A stretch of 64,000 nt of DNA. Origin: Zygnema cylindricum. Lineage: Eukaryota; Streptophyta; Zygnematophyceae; Zygnematales; Zygnemataceae. The notes below the pieces were generated by a model, which saw nothing but the letters and a program-made list of their open reading frames with translations, had not been told where the DNA came from and made no database searches. A program made the translations under genes and the position numbers. Positions 1 to 12,409 of this stretch are shown in pieces (within the stretch, counting starts at the first letter, position 1; every line of letters starts with the position of its first letter). Location of the stretch: NCBI GenBank assembly GCA_037447655.1, contig JBBHKE010002252.1, positions 100,142-164,141 on the forward strand, written 5' to 3'.

Positions 1-1410
1 GCCGTGGCTAGGGAAAAGGAAAGAAGAAACCAAGACGCCATGGAGGAAAGCCTAAGCCTTGCCCCCCCAGAAAACGTGCTAACCTATGGCTGTCTGAACG
101 GAAGAGAGAAGGACTTAGACAAAACCCCAAGTGAAACCCTAAGAAAGAAAGATTTCAGTTAGGAATTTTCCGAAGGACAGAATGAACCTGTCACAGAAAG
201 TACTAACTGTTTTATGTTTGTAAAAATTACAGGGCGTACCTTTGTGAATGTGCGACGAAGGCGCAAAGTACCTTTGGAGTCGTACGTTGGAAAATGCCGA
301 AGCTTCATCGCTACCGCGAACGGAAAAATCGAACGGACAAAATTTGTCACGTCGCACGAACGACAACTTGAAAAATCTGCGACGAAATTCATGGTACCGA
401 TCGAATGTGAAACAATTAAAATCAACGGTCGGAGCGAAACGAAACATTATTCTCATCGTACAACAAGGATAAAGGACACGTCAGGTGGTCCCATAATTAA
501 TCCGTTGGCATGTGCAGAAAGCGTCAGCGACGCAGTAACCTTAAGCGCCAGACAAGCCCCAATTGGTCATACTTCGACCAAAGGTCATCTTTGGACCACA
601 AGTGGTCCCAACGGGATCTTACTTCAAACGAAATCAGAATCCGTACAGGTCAGTGGAGTGAGAGCTCATATCGACTTCAAATCGCCCCAAGGATACGGCG
701 ACCAGTTTTTATATCGAGAAAAATCCCGCGAGTTATTTATTATGAGAAAATCTTCAGCAACGACATTGTATCGAATGTATCGCGTAAAGCTCAAGTGGGA
801 GTGTTGGTTTTGGACGATCTTCAGCGATCCATCGATTCTGACGAAAGTACGGATTCTCATGTATGTGACGTGATGTGACGTGACGGATCTGAGCCTACGG
901 AATTGAACCAACGTTTACATGTTTTAATGAATGCTCTGTGTACGGAATTGCTTGAACAAACGTGCGGCAATTCTTGGTGGAAACTCAACGTGTATATACG
1001 GTCTGATTGGACCAATTTAGGTGTGCATTTAGTGTAGACTCTTTTGTCGTAGAATACAAAGGCATTGCAGATCAGACAGAAAAAAACAACCCTTCATCCA
1101 TCAATTTCACAGAGCAAGTTAGACATACAGAGAGTAAGACAAAGTAGAATAGATTCGGCTTTATTATAAAGTCTCTTGTAACATTTTGTCCTAAACGGAC
1201 CTTAATTGAAAGCTACGGCTATTCGTGAAATCCTATCTTGTCACTTCTATCTACTTGATAAATATCTCTCCCTACTCTACCTCATCTTTATCTTTATTAT
1301 TTCCATGACTCCCTAAAGCCCCTCTGCGTGTATTAATATGTGGCCGGTCCATTTCGTTTGTGGTTACGGGAATCCTTCCCGCTAGCTCGAATGACTGACC
1401 AAACGCATCA
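1..1410 (+). mobile_element. Element A, left LTR-side repeat (Ty1/copia)
   Basis: This stretch is repeated at 5,001-6,425 with many point differences, and it is cut by the window start. Its right end is a true copia-type LTR end: it finishes in CA and is followed directly by the primer-binding site at 1,411. The LTR start is not certain. No clear polypurine tract is seen, and a TG near 206-208 (equivalent to about 5,224) is only a candidate. The first ~200 bp match the end of the element interior around 5,001-5,220, so another copy of the same interior probably lies just left of the window, as in a tandem LTR-interior-LTR array. Small open frames here (for example 214-873) have no recognisable domain. 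Confidence 0.75.
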
Positions 1411-1945
1411 GGTTATGGGCCCACCCATACGGGGCTCTAAGGAGTTCGAAATCTCGAGAGACGAAAATAACAACCACCACAAGAAGGCTGAGAGCAGAGG
1501 AGAAGAATTGGAGGTTTTTGCAACAACGACAACGAGAGCAGAAAGTCAGATCCGAGAATTGGATGCGACTGAAGGAGGAGCCTTGAAAAATGACTTCCAA
1601 GGGGAAAGGTTAATGGAGAAGACAGCTGAAAGATCATCCATGGCAATACGGATCGGACTACTCCGATCGCTAACCCACACAGTCTACGATGATATGATAA
1701 CCCTCCTAAAGAACATTTCCCATTTTACTGAAATCATAGTCAAAGCTGAGTCGACCGGTCTCCACCTCCCACGAGGTACAAAGATCTCATTGCTACTCCT
1801 ATCCGTACCTCCAGAGTTCACATCGGTTCTCACCTTATTGGAGGGCTGCGAAGGGAAGGAGTGGAAGTGGGAGGAAGTTGTCGAAAAGCTGATCGCTACA
1901 GATGGCTCCACCGAGGTGGTGATGCGCGAGAAGGCCTCCAACTGA
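1391..1945 (+). pseudogene. Element A gag fragment (copia)
   Basis: This is a degraded copia Gag. The ATG at 1,391 lies inside the LTR, 20 nt before its end, and the frame runs through the primer-binding site to give QVMGPP, as in elements C and D (a longer upstream in-frame start exists but is not the conserved one). The middle of the Gag is lost. The C-terminal part (about 1,690-1,940) aligns with Gag of element C through the pattern of a short leader, a Leu-rich segment, a Pro-Pro-Glu pair and a Trp-x-Trp motif. The frame is closed by a TGA created at the join of a 43-bp tandem duplication (1,901-1,986). No protease, integrase or RT follows. Confidence 0.7.
1411..1425 (+). promoter_or_regulatory. 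Primer-binding site of element A (half-tRNA iMet type)
   Basis: GGTTATGGGCCCACC directly follows the LTR end. It is the reverse complement of GGUGGGCCCAUAACC, which I know as part of the anticodon stem-loop of plant initiator tRNA-Met. This is the half-tRNA priming arrangement described for Drosophila copia. The same 15 nt follow the left LTRs of elements C and D. Confidence 0.85.
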
Positions 1946-1986
1946 TGGCTCCACCGAGGTGGTGATGCGCGAGAAGGCCTCCAACT
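1901..1986 (+). repeat. 43-bp tandem duplication inside gag A
   Basis: Two adjacent 43-bp units (1,901-1,943 and 1,944-1,986) read as identical. The unit length is not a multiple of three, and the junction creates the TGA that ends the gag frame. Confidence 0.95.
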
Positions 1987-4900
1987 GTGAGCCTGGCATC
2001 AAAGAATCAAGCGGTCAAATTAGTGACCAATCAGATGACAAGGTAGAGACAAAACAAAATTGTTAGAACCCACATCATAGAGACTCTGTTTCTAACTCCA
2101 GCATTCAGATCAAAGACGACCACAACGGAGCGGAGACAAAAAGAACTCTAAACAATGGAGGGGAGAAAGCTGGAAACAAAAAGTTCTCTAACCACTTCAT
2201 TGCATGCCAAACTCCACACTGCGACACGGTCTCACACGTGTACCTCTTTCCAAAAGAGGATGCCAGAGAAGGGGAAGGTCTACCACGAGGACAGAAAGAA
2301 GGGGAAGAAGAACTCACTATTTCGGAGAAGCAATCTGAGGAGATCTACCATCAGCCAAGAGCATGTGGCACTATCTCTATCCGCAATCTCCTAAGGGAGA
2401 TGCCAAATCAAATTGCCGAGGACTCCGTCTTTCAAACTTCGCATCCCAAAGTTAGAAGCATCAGTGGATGGACGCCATTCAGCCGACGACAAATGAGCTA
2501 AGCAAGAAGGACATAAACTGAGTTTTAACCCTGCAAAGAAAGAATATAAGCAGCAATTAGAGAAGCTGCACACTTAACTTTGCAGATGTTGATGCAGCAA
2601 CGAATGCAAAGATGGAGTACGGCTCAAACAAGTCAAGGGCCATCATCGGCTCCAAGTGGAGCAGGCGAGAGAATGAAGATCCTAAGATTAAGGGTCACCC
2701 ATCTCAAGAGGAGACGGAAAAGAGATCTTCCCTCAAAAAGGTTAGATATGTGGTGTCTCAGAACGACGCCACGCTTAACCGCATTGCCTCAGAACGGCGT
2801 GAATCCACAGAATGTGATGAAGAAACTTGCAGACATGTCATAAAGAATGCGCTAAGTCGACCAAGTGATTCATCCACTATCCACAAAAAGGACAAGAACA
2901 ATTTCTTGCACAAAGAATCAGAACGCCAGTCTGCGAAGCAAATCAATAGCGAGATGAAAAGAGGCAACAAAGATGGCATAGGCATGACTACAATGATGCA
3001 ACAAAGGGAATCTAAAAAAGATCACAAAAATGATGCAACAAGGGAAATCTAAAAAAGATCACAAAGTGACAAACTTTACAGCAGAGAAAACCATCAAGCC
3101 TCAATCGGAGACAACAAATGCGAGCACTGACAAAATCAGGTCAGGCAGCGAGACAACGGATTCAAAGGGAGAATCAAGAAAGATCGACAAAAGGGGGTAC
3201 GGTTCCACTCACCAAACGGAGGATGATGAGAACAAAGAGAACCCACGAGTTTCGGAGATCATTGGTAGCCGAGTGGCTACAAACGGTCCCATGAGCACAG
3301 ATTCTCGTCATGTCGACCAAGCCAGTGAGAGTGAATCCACCGATCTGCAAGATAGAAAGAGAAATATTAACGTGATGGAAAATGACCAGAGAGGAGGGGA
3401 ACAAGCAAGGAGCGGAGGGCAAATTGAGAGGAAGAAAGGACAACCAAGAAGTGAGAGGCATTCAAAGAACATTGGCCATCAAATCGGATGACGAGTTCAA
3501 CAAAAAATATGAGAATAGTGGGAGCAAAGGTAACAAATATGACATCTTACCATCCGAGAAAGGAGTCAGATCCGAGTCCTTAGCTTGTCAAGCCTACTTT
3601 AGTGTCCAACCCAAAAGAAGCCTTGAATCATCCACTTTCCCAATCCATGACGACCATCACAAGGCGGGAGCAAAATCATTCCAAATGATGAAGCGCTCTG
3701 CAAAACAGGTGAAATGTATGTTAGTTACTCCACCAGAATTGGAGAAGATTCATGCATTTAATTTGCTCACACCAACAATGGATAATTGGAAAGTGAGTAA
3801 TACGGCTCAAACAAGGAGTAAACTAATTTCTGACATGGTTGCATCTGAGATGAAAGCACATACAGGAAAGGAGTTCTCAAGGAATCATATCTCACTGTTA
3901 ATCGATCCAGCCAGGAAGAGAACGGATTTGCCGAGGGCAATGACTCACATCCTCCTCAATGAAGACACCTCAAAGGAATGAGATCCACCAACAAAAGGAA
4001 CTCAGGTCATAGAGGCCGCCGGTAAGGAATCTGCATTCAGTGGAAGAGCAAGTGAGTTACACATAAAGAAAAATAAGACAAACAAAGGTTGAAAAACAAG
4101 AAAGGAAAATGTAAGTCTGAATTACTTCAATATCCTTCTAAGCTCCCTAACACATGATATAGAAAACGGAAAAGAGTGCAAAAGTCAGTGCAAAAGTCAG
4201 ACAACGACAAAGAAAACCGGAACTCACCAGAGAGGAGAGGAGTTTCCGAGGAAAGTGGGAGAAACTTCATAGGAGTTCTCCACTAGTCGTCCCACACAAC
4301 CGGTCGAAGGAAAATCCTGTCAAGTAAGCAAAAGATTAGTCAACTTGATAGACGAGGAACCGAAGTCAAAAATGTGGGAGACCAAATCTTTCAAAGATGC
4401 ATTACTGACCAAAATCCAGAAAACAGAAAAGACAGGATTGGAAGGGAATCGTTCAAATGGATTCTCATCTCACCTTACTGTAAGCGAAGTCCTCCCAAAT
4501 TCGCCATCCCTAAAGGCTCACGATACGGCCAAATTTAAGTCGGCCTCAATTTTGAGAGGAGAAAATCTGCAAAGCATAGCGGAAGACATGATGGGAGAAG
4601 TCAAAGGTGTTAGTTCCCAACCCCTAATTTCTCAGATTAGGTCAAGGCTCAAAGTCACGGAACTTAGGAGTTATAATGCAAAGAAAGATAAGTTTTTAAA
4701 GACATCTAAAAGAGTCAAAGAGTTGATAGAGTTAGAAGATGTAAAAGACTCAAAAGAACTCAGTGATAAGATCTCAAATTATAAGACCTCAATAGCAACT
4801 GCAGGAAAGAAAGGGGTAGACAGTCCACCTAAATTGACAGTTGCCAGAGAAAGGCTTAGATGGGATTCAAATAGATGTAGTCAAACAAGGGTTGAGGGTA

Positions 4901-5000
4901 GAAAAGAAAGCCCACCTCACCAAATTCATGAGAAAGAGAAATATCTTGAACAGGCGCAGATTGTAAGGTGCGAGAGGTCCCAGGCAAGATCTGCAACGGA
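1946..5000 (+). other. Interior of element A: purine-rich Lys/Glu-rich tract with broken frames
   Basis: The plus strand is strongly purine-rich and carries overlapping open frames: 2,612-3,052, 3,030-3,491, 3,382-3,981 and 4,345-5,322 (325 codons). Their products are hydrophilic and full of Lys, Glu, Ser and Asn, with no recognisable domain, signal peptide or membrane segment. There is no protease, integrase, RT or RNase H motif, so the element is non-autonomous. The 325-codon frame runs into the repeated LTR-side segment. It could be rapidly diverged gag-derived coding sequence or non-coding filler that stays open because purine-rich DNA has few stops. I cannot assign a function. Confidence 0.55.
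2993..3065 (+). repeat. 36/37-bp tandem duplication
   Basis: Two near-identical units (2,993-3,029 and 3,030-3,065), each beginning ATGATGCAACAA, differ mainly by movement of one A. The duplication shifts the frame between two overlapping open frames of the element A interior. Confidence 0.9.
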
Positions 5001-6425
5001 AGCCGTGGCTGGGGAAAAGGAAAAAAGAAACCTAGACGCCTTAGAAGAAAGCCTAAGCCCTAGTCTCTTAGAAGACGCGCTAACCTATGGCAGTTTGAGG
5101 AGAAAAGATAAGGACTTAGATGACGAAACCCTAAGCGAAACCCTAAGCGAAACCCTAAGGAACAAAGGTTTCACACAGGAATTTCCCAAAGGTCAGAATG
5201 AACCTGTAATTAAAAGTACTAACTGTTTTATGAATGGAAAAAGTACAGGCTGTACCTTTGTGGACGTGCGACAAGGCGCGAAGCACCTTTGGAGTCGTAC
5301 ATTGGGAATTGTCGAAGCTTAATCGCCGCCACGAACGAAACAATCGAACGGACGAAATTTGTCAGGCCGTACGAACGACAACTTGAAAATTCTGTGACGA
5401 AGCGCACGGTACCGATTGGATGTCAAACATTGGAAATCCACGGTCGAAGCGAAACAAAACATTATTCTCCTCGTACAACGAGGATAAAGGACACGTCAGG
5501 TGGTCCCAAAATTAATCCGTTGGCACGTGCAGAAAGCGCCAGCGACGCAGTAACCTTAAGCGCCAGTCACGCCCCAATTGGTCATACTTCGACAAAAGGT
5601 CATTTTTGGACCACAAGTGGTCCCTACAGGATCATACTTCAAACGAAATCAGAATCAGTACAAGTCAATGGAGTGAGAGCTCATATCGACTTCAAAACGC
5701 CTCAAGGATACGGCGACCAGTTTTTATATCGAGAAAAAAAATCCCGCGAGTTATTTATTCTGAGAAAAATCTTCAGCGACGACATTTTATCGGATGTATC
5801 GCGTAAAGCTCGAGTGGGAGTGTTGGTTTTGGACTATCTTCAGCGATCCATCTTTTATGACGAGAGTACTGATTCTCATGTATGTGACGTGACGTGACGT
5901 GACGAATCTGAGTGTATAGAATTGAACCAAGTTTACATGTTTTAGTGAATGCTTTGTGTACGGAATTGCTTAAACAAACGTGTGGCAATTCTTGGTGGAA
6001 ACTTAACGTGTATATACGGTCTGATTGGACCAATTTAGGTGTGCATTTAGTGTAGACTCTTCTGTCGTAGAATACAAAGGGATTGCAGATCAGACAGAAA
6101 AAATACAACCCTTCATCCATCAATTTCACAGAGCAAGTTAGACATACATAGAGTAAGACAAAGTAGAATAGATTCGGCTTTATTATAAAGTCTCTTGTAA
6201 CATTTTGTCCTAAGCGGACCTTAATTGAAAGCTACGGCTATTCCTGAGATCCTATCTCGTCTATTCTATCTACTTGCTAAATATCTCTCCCTACTCTACC
6301 TCATTCTTATCTCTATTATTTCCGTGACTCCCTAAAGCCCCTCTGCGTGTATTGATCTTTGGCTGGTCCATTTCGTCTGTGGTTACGGGAATCCATCCCG
6401 TTAGCTCGGATGACCGACCCGGCGC
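5001..6425 (+). mobile_element. Element A, right LTR-side repeat
   Basis: Second copy of the 1-1,410 repeat. The match holds from the first base of the window through the run before 6,415. The last ~10 bases differ (the left copy ends in AAACGCATCA, this one in CGGCGC), and another LTR starts immediately at 6,426. This suggests the end of this LTR was lost when the next LTR arrived. No target-site duplication can be matched because the left border is outside the window. Within it, 5,125-5,160 holds three near-copies of a 12-bp AAACCCTAAGCG motif. Confidence 0.7.
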
Positions 6426-7590
6426 TGTTGATATTTGAGTATTTTCTAGGTCTGTATTATAATAGGAAAAATGTAGAGGCGGTCTACCTCTAACTCCCTT
6501 TACCAAGCCCCCACACTTGTTATAGTCACTGAAGGCTGGGTAGGGTGATAGGGCCATGGCTGCCTAAAGCTTTGTAGCAGACAGTTAGCAGAAAATAGAT
6601 GGGTTTACTAAAAGTATTGACGGACCTAGGAATTGATCCTGGTACCTGCCGTCCGTCAATGTAGCCGTTAGCTTTGTCCGTTTAGTCTAGGACTACTGCT
6701 AAGACATATAGGGTTTGATAATTATATAAATATGTACACGTAGACGAATTCATTTAACGGCGCAAAAAGATCCTTAGTACATAGAAACAGTTTAGTGAAG
6801 TATGGTTTACGCGAAACTGATACCGCGCATTTGTTTCGACGGCGAAACAAATACCGCGCACTTATTTTCGACGGGTAAGAATGGATACCAGATTTTAATC
6901 GACGGCCGTGGTGCTAGCCGAGATTCCAAAATGGCCGCCTTGGCGTTTTCTGACGCCGCCACTCCGGATGACACGTGGAAATGCGCTGGAGGATTGCGGA
7001 ATCTTCGGAGCGCAAGATAACAAGTTTGGTTGTGACATTTGTCACTCGTATGGTCTTGTCGTACAATTTCCGTACAGAAAGTACTCCGGCGCCTGTACTT
7101 TTATGTACGGTACAGTCCTGTGATTGGCGTCGTACTTCAGTAGAAGGGGTTTAGAGAGGGACTAGAACTTAGGATATTTCTGGTAGGTAGATGCCTCTCC
7201 CAGAGAGCACCTTGTATAAATGGCAAACTTTGGCCAACCATAACTATCAATTCAGTTGACCAAATTCATTGAGTCTTGTTGTTGCGGACTCAACGGAGTC
7301 CAAGCTACACAGGGGTGTAGTCGGTCAGAGTCTTTGCCTGCTTGGGTGGCTGAATTTCTTAGGGAAAGTCAAAGTGGGTGAATGTGTCCAAATCTCATAT
7401 TCTAACTTTGCATTATGTGGTGGAACTGAGCACACAGAAAGTCTTACTTCACAGGGGTGAAGCTTTAATGGGGTTCTGATTGTCAAGGGGTCAATCATTT
7501 AGGTTTATATCAAGTTGGAGTCGGCACTATCTAGATTAGCTTCCTTGGGACCTGCGAATTCTGTGTGGCAATGGAGCCCATAGAATTTTA
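6426..7590 (+). mobile_element. Copia LTR, family 2, plus orientation
   Basis: It starts TGTTGATATTTGAG and ends GAATTTTA (CA mutated to TA), like the LTRs of element D at 23,097 and 26,307. It contains the shared CCATGGCTGCC core (6,554), an antisense tRNA-like block with a TTGACGGAC/GTCCGTCAA stem (about 6,614-6,700), a cluster of six GTAC sites (about 7,057-7,115), a TATA box TGTATAAAT (about 7,213) and an ATG 20 nt before its end (7,571). No 5-bp duplication is seen around it, and the right side abuts a minus-strand pol remnant inside RNase H. It is therefore a rearranged LTR rather than a clean solo LTR. Confidence 0.8.
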
Positions 7591-9663
7591 ACCTTCCCCC
7601 ACATAAAAAACATATCCAGAAGTGCATCTTCTCATAGGTGCATCCCCATAACTGGCATCACTCCAAGTGGTGATATCAATGTGCTCTCCTCCCAAATGCA
7701 ACCATAATTCTTTGGTTCCAACCAGATATCTCATGACTCTTTTGGCTGCCTTCTAGTCTCTCTTCCTAGGAACATTAAGACTCCTACTGAGTACTCCAAC
7801 TGCTGGCTCTATGTCCAGCCTGGTACAATTCATAAAATAGATTAAACTTCCTACGAACTGTCTATAAGGGATAGACTTCATGAACTCTCTCTCCTCTGGA
7901 CTCATCTGATCGTCTAAGATCATCACTCTTCCTTCCACACTCCCATCACTTACTTTTTTCAAGTCCATGGGAGTGGTACAACTGTTAGCATTTTCCATCT
8001 GGATTTTCTCAAGCATATTACCTATTGCTTCTTTCTTAGTAAGTCTGATAATCTTCTTCCCCGTATCTCTCTCCATTTGGATCCCCAAAATATATTTTGC
8101 CTCCCCTAAATCCTTCATATCAAATCTGCCCCTAAGATTTTTCTTTAGCCTATTGTTCTTCTCCAAAGACTTACTCAACACAAGCAGATCATCCACATAA
8201 ATTGCAATAAAAATGACACCATTCTCATCTTCAAACATATAGATAGAATGGTTAGAGCTCATACGGATATATCTCACATCGGTGAGAAACTCATCTAGTT
8301 TCTTATTCCACTGTCGGGGAGCCTGCTTCAGTCCATATAAGGACTTTATGAGCCTGCAAACTTTGCTCTTTTCTCCTTCTTCCACGAACCCCTCGGGTTG
8401 CCTCATGAAATATTCTTCCTCTAACTCACCATTAAGAAAACCAGTCTTAATGTCCATGTGGTGTATTTCCATGTCTTTCGCTGCTGCCAGACTGAGGATA
8501 ATCCTTACTGATGGGAACCAAACAATTGGAGCAATGGTCTCCTTATAGTCAATCCCCTCCTATTGGGTGAACCCCTTCGCTACCAATCGAGCCTTATATC
8601 TCTCAATGGTATTATTTGGGTTCAGTTTTAGTTTAAATACCCATTTACACCTAATAAGTTTTCTATCTGGAGGACAATCTGCTAGTTCCCAAGTATTTGC
8701 TTCCATGATAGAAGCCATCCCATCATTTATGGTTCTAATCCATCTTTTTTTTTATGGACTATTTACTGCCTCCGAGTATGACTTAGGCTCATATGGGTGA
8801 GATAGCTTAGTTACCTTATGCGCGGCCTGTTTTTCCTGTATTCTTTTGCTGCTCTTTCTCCCTCCCTCAAACTCCGAAGTTGGAATGGATGGAAGTCTTG
8901 GATTTCTCCTCACTGTCTCATCGACTCCCCTATCTATGGAAGCTGGTTCTGGTCCCACTTTTTCTATCTCCTCGAAGCCCATAGGAGTATGTGAGGTTTC
9001 CGGTGAGTCTCCTGTATCTTGGATCTCCCTTAAATCTGCAATCACGGCTTCACTCATATCCCTTTCGGGAACGACCGAGTCCTCCTCACTTTCGGACTCA
9101 ATTCTATTTCTTATCTTCTTTGTATATTTGAAAGGGTCAAATGACTTACCTTCATCCATGAAAACTAGGTGTTTAACCATAATGATATCTTACTTTGCTA
9201 AGTCATATAGTGTATTTCCCGTAACATCCTCATCATACCCCACAAAGTATCTAGGTATTCCCTTAGGATCTAGTTTCCAGGTTTTCCTATCCGTGTCAAG
9301 ACTGTAAACATGGCTACTGAATTCTTTAAGGTGTGAGATATCAGGTTTCCTTCCAATCACATCTCATAAGGTGTCACTCCCTTTACAAGTGAGGTAAGGG
9401 CTTTATTTTTATTGTAGTTGGCAGAGTTCATTGCTTCTGCCCAAAATCTCTGAGTGAGGTGCCTCAGAATGAAGTTCTTGGCAGCCATGTTTACATCCTC
9501 CCACATTTGAGTATCGTTCTCCGCGATTTTCACGGTCGGCGCTCCCGAGACTGTGGCAATAAGAGTGAGGGGTGTCTCCTTCCCTTTCCCCTTTTCGGAC
9601 ACACGCTGTCCCCATCATCTGCCTCCTCCGCTGAGGTAGTCGTTGCCTTTTGCTTGAGGAACT
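7591..9663 (-). pseudogene. Minus-strand copia remnant: gag piece, integrase end, RT, RNase H
   Basis: Read on the minus strand: a short Gag-like piece is joined directly to the end of integrase (FWAEAMNSANYNKNKALTS, within 9,357-9,602). Then come the pol linker (8,752-9,180), a heavily broken RT start (8,473-8,751) and RT/RNase H (7,753-8,472) with the Tyr-Val-Asp-Asp active site and the NCTRLD motif. The piece stops in RNase H, at 7,591, where a plus-strand LTR begins. The zinc knuckle, protease and integrase core are deleted. Stops and frameshifts show it is dead. Confidence 0.85.
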
Positions 9664-10465
<802 letters not shown>

Positions 10466-12409
10466 AGAAGCATAAATGTGCTTTCGGTGGACTGAAAGGT
10501 GAAAGGGGTTGGATTGTGGATTCAAGTGCCTCCATGCACATGTGGAAGGATATGCATATGTTCACTAAGCTGAGAAAGTTTCCTACAGTATAAATTGAAT
10601 ATGGGGATGGGAAGGTAGTTACCACTACTTATGTAGGATTGGTAGATCTTAAAGTCATAGTGGAAGGGAAAACCTCAATAGTTATATTCTCCGATGTATT
10701 ATTCATTCCGGGGTCAAACAAAAACCTTATCTCTACAACTGTATTAGATGATAAAGGTTTTGAAACTAGCACCAGAATTTGAGTTTTTACAGCTAGCTTT
10801 GAGGAAGATGTGTATTTCATTGCTAAGAAAGGTAGCTAAGGAATGTCCAGCCTTACTTTAAGGAATGAAAAACTCAAACTTTACTATGTTGGTGTCAATG
10901 ATATTATGTTGTGGTATAAGAGACTTGGGCATGTGAATCTAGAAAAGCTAAAAAAAATGAAAAAAATGGGAGCTGTTGAAGGGATACGCTTTGGGGAAAA
11001 TGAGAATTTAAGTGATTGCAGTGGGTGTGCTCAGGGTAAAGCACATAGATTACCATTTCCAAAGGAAGCAACCTATAAAGGAGAAAAAGTTATTGATTTG
11101 GTATACACAGACATTTGGGGACCGGCAAGAGTGCCATCACCCGGAGGGAAAAGATTTATGCTAACCATTACCGATTATTGGTCTCGGTACTCTCCGGTAT
11201 ATTTTTTGAAAAACAAATCAGAAACTTCGGAGTATTTCAAACAATATAAGGCATGGGCCGAGAAGCTTCACGAGACCTCAATAAAGAGAGTAAGAAGTGA
11301 CAATGGAGGGGAATATACCTCCAATCAGTTTGAGGAGTTCTTAAAGAGAATGGTGTGCAACATCAAAAGACAGTGCCGGAAAACCCGGAACACAATGGTG
11401 TTGTCGAGAGATTGAATAGGACATTGAATGATAGTGCACGGAGTATGTTGTCAGATAAAATGATAAGAAAAATATTTTAGGTCGAAGCTTTGAATTGTGC
11501 TAATTATTTGAGAAATAGAGTACTTACTTTGGCGGTGAAAGGCCAAACTCCATATGAGAGATGGACCGGCAGAAATCCAGATCTCTCTCAGTTAAAGGTT
11601 TTCGGTAGTAAAATCTTCAATTTAGATACAGATAAATTTTCGGTAGTAAAATCTTCAATTTAGATACAGATAAATCTAACTGGAAACTAGATCCTAAATG
11701 GAAACTCGGATACTTGCTGGGATATGATGAGGATGTAAAAGGGTATAGAGTGTATGATCTAAAGAGAGAAGATATAATCCTAATAAAGCACCTGGTAGCT
11801 ATGGATGAAGGGAAGTCGGTAGATCCCTTCAAATCCTCAAAGTCAGTCAAAATCAGATTTGAGTCAGACAATTCTGATGACTTTCATCTTTCTAACAATC
11901 TGGGTCGCCGAGAAGATGATATTCTTGCAAGTTCAAAATAGACCGAGAAAGACTTGGACTTCGAAACACCAGTGACACCTATACCTAAAGCGGAGGACGT
12001 AGTGGAAACAAATATGTATCCGAGGGAAAAGGGAGAAGCCATGGTGATTCGAAAGAATCCACGGGAACCATCTATTGCGGCCGCAAATTTTGAGGGAGGG
12101 AGAAGAAGCAGCAAAAGCCTACAAGAGAAACAAGTTAACAACAAGGTAACTAAACTGTTTCACCTAGATGAACCTCAAACATATGGACAGGCAATGAAAT
12201 GCCCGGAGAGAAACCGGTGGAAGATGGCCATTAATGAAGAGATGGCTTCAATCATGGCGGCTGAACATGGGAGTTGGTGGACTGTCTACCCGATCAAAAA
12301 ACAATTGGATGTAAGTAGGTTTTCAAATTAAAACTGAATCCGGACAATACTATTGAGCGGTATAAGGCCCGGTTAGTGGCCAAAGGTTTTACTCAGAAAG
12401 AGGGAATAC
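10466..12409 (+). pseudogene. Element B, left part: protease, integrase, linker, start of RT (copia)
   Basis: The Pol sequence starts at the CAFGG motif before protease and keeps the protease Asp (WIVDSSAS, near 10,535). It then has in-frame stops, the integrase zinc-binding segment (SDCSGCAQGK) and integrase core (10,843-11,415: Asp in YTDIWGP, then SDNGGEY). A 38-bp tandem duplication (11,599-11,674) shifts the frame, and the linker follows (11,714-12,331). It ends at the QKEG point of RT, where element C is inserted. The RT continues at 18,620. No left LTR or gag of B can be recognised next to it; a minus-strand LTR lies there instead. Confidence 0.88.
11599..11674 (+). repeat. 38-bp tandem duplication in integrase end of element B
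   Basis: Two identical adjacent units, 11,599-11,636 and 11,637-11,674, starting TTTTCGGTAGTAAAATC. The length is not divisible by three, so it breaks the pol frame. Confidence 0.95.

Noticed and set aside
139-873. Protein-coding gene within 139-873
   Set aside because: Overlapping frames on both strands without a domain, located in the LTR-side repeat of element A; the equivalent frame in the second copy diverges.
5125-5160. Telomere-like AAACCCTAA repeats
   Set aside because: The spacing is 12 bp, not the 7-bp plant telomere unit, and only three units occur inside the element A repeat.
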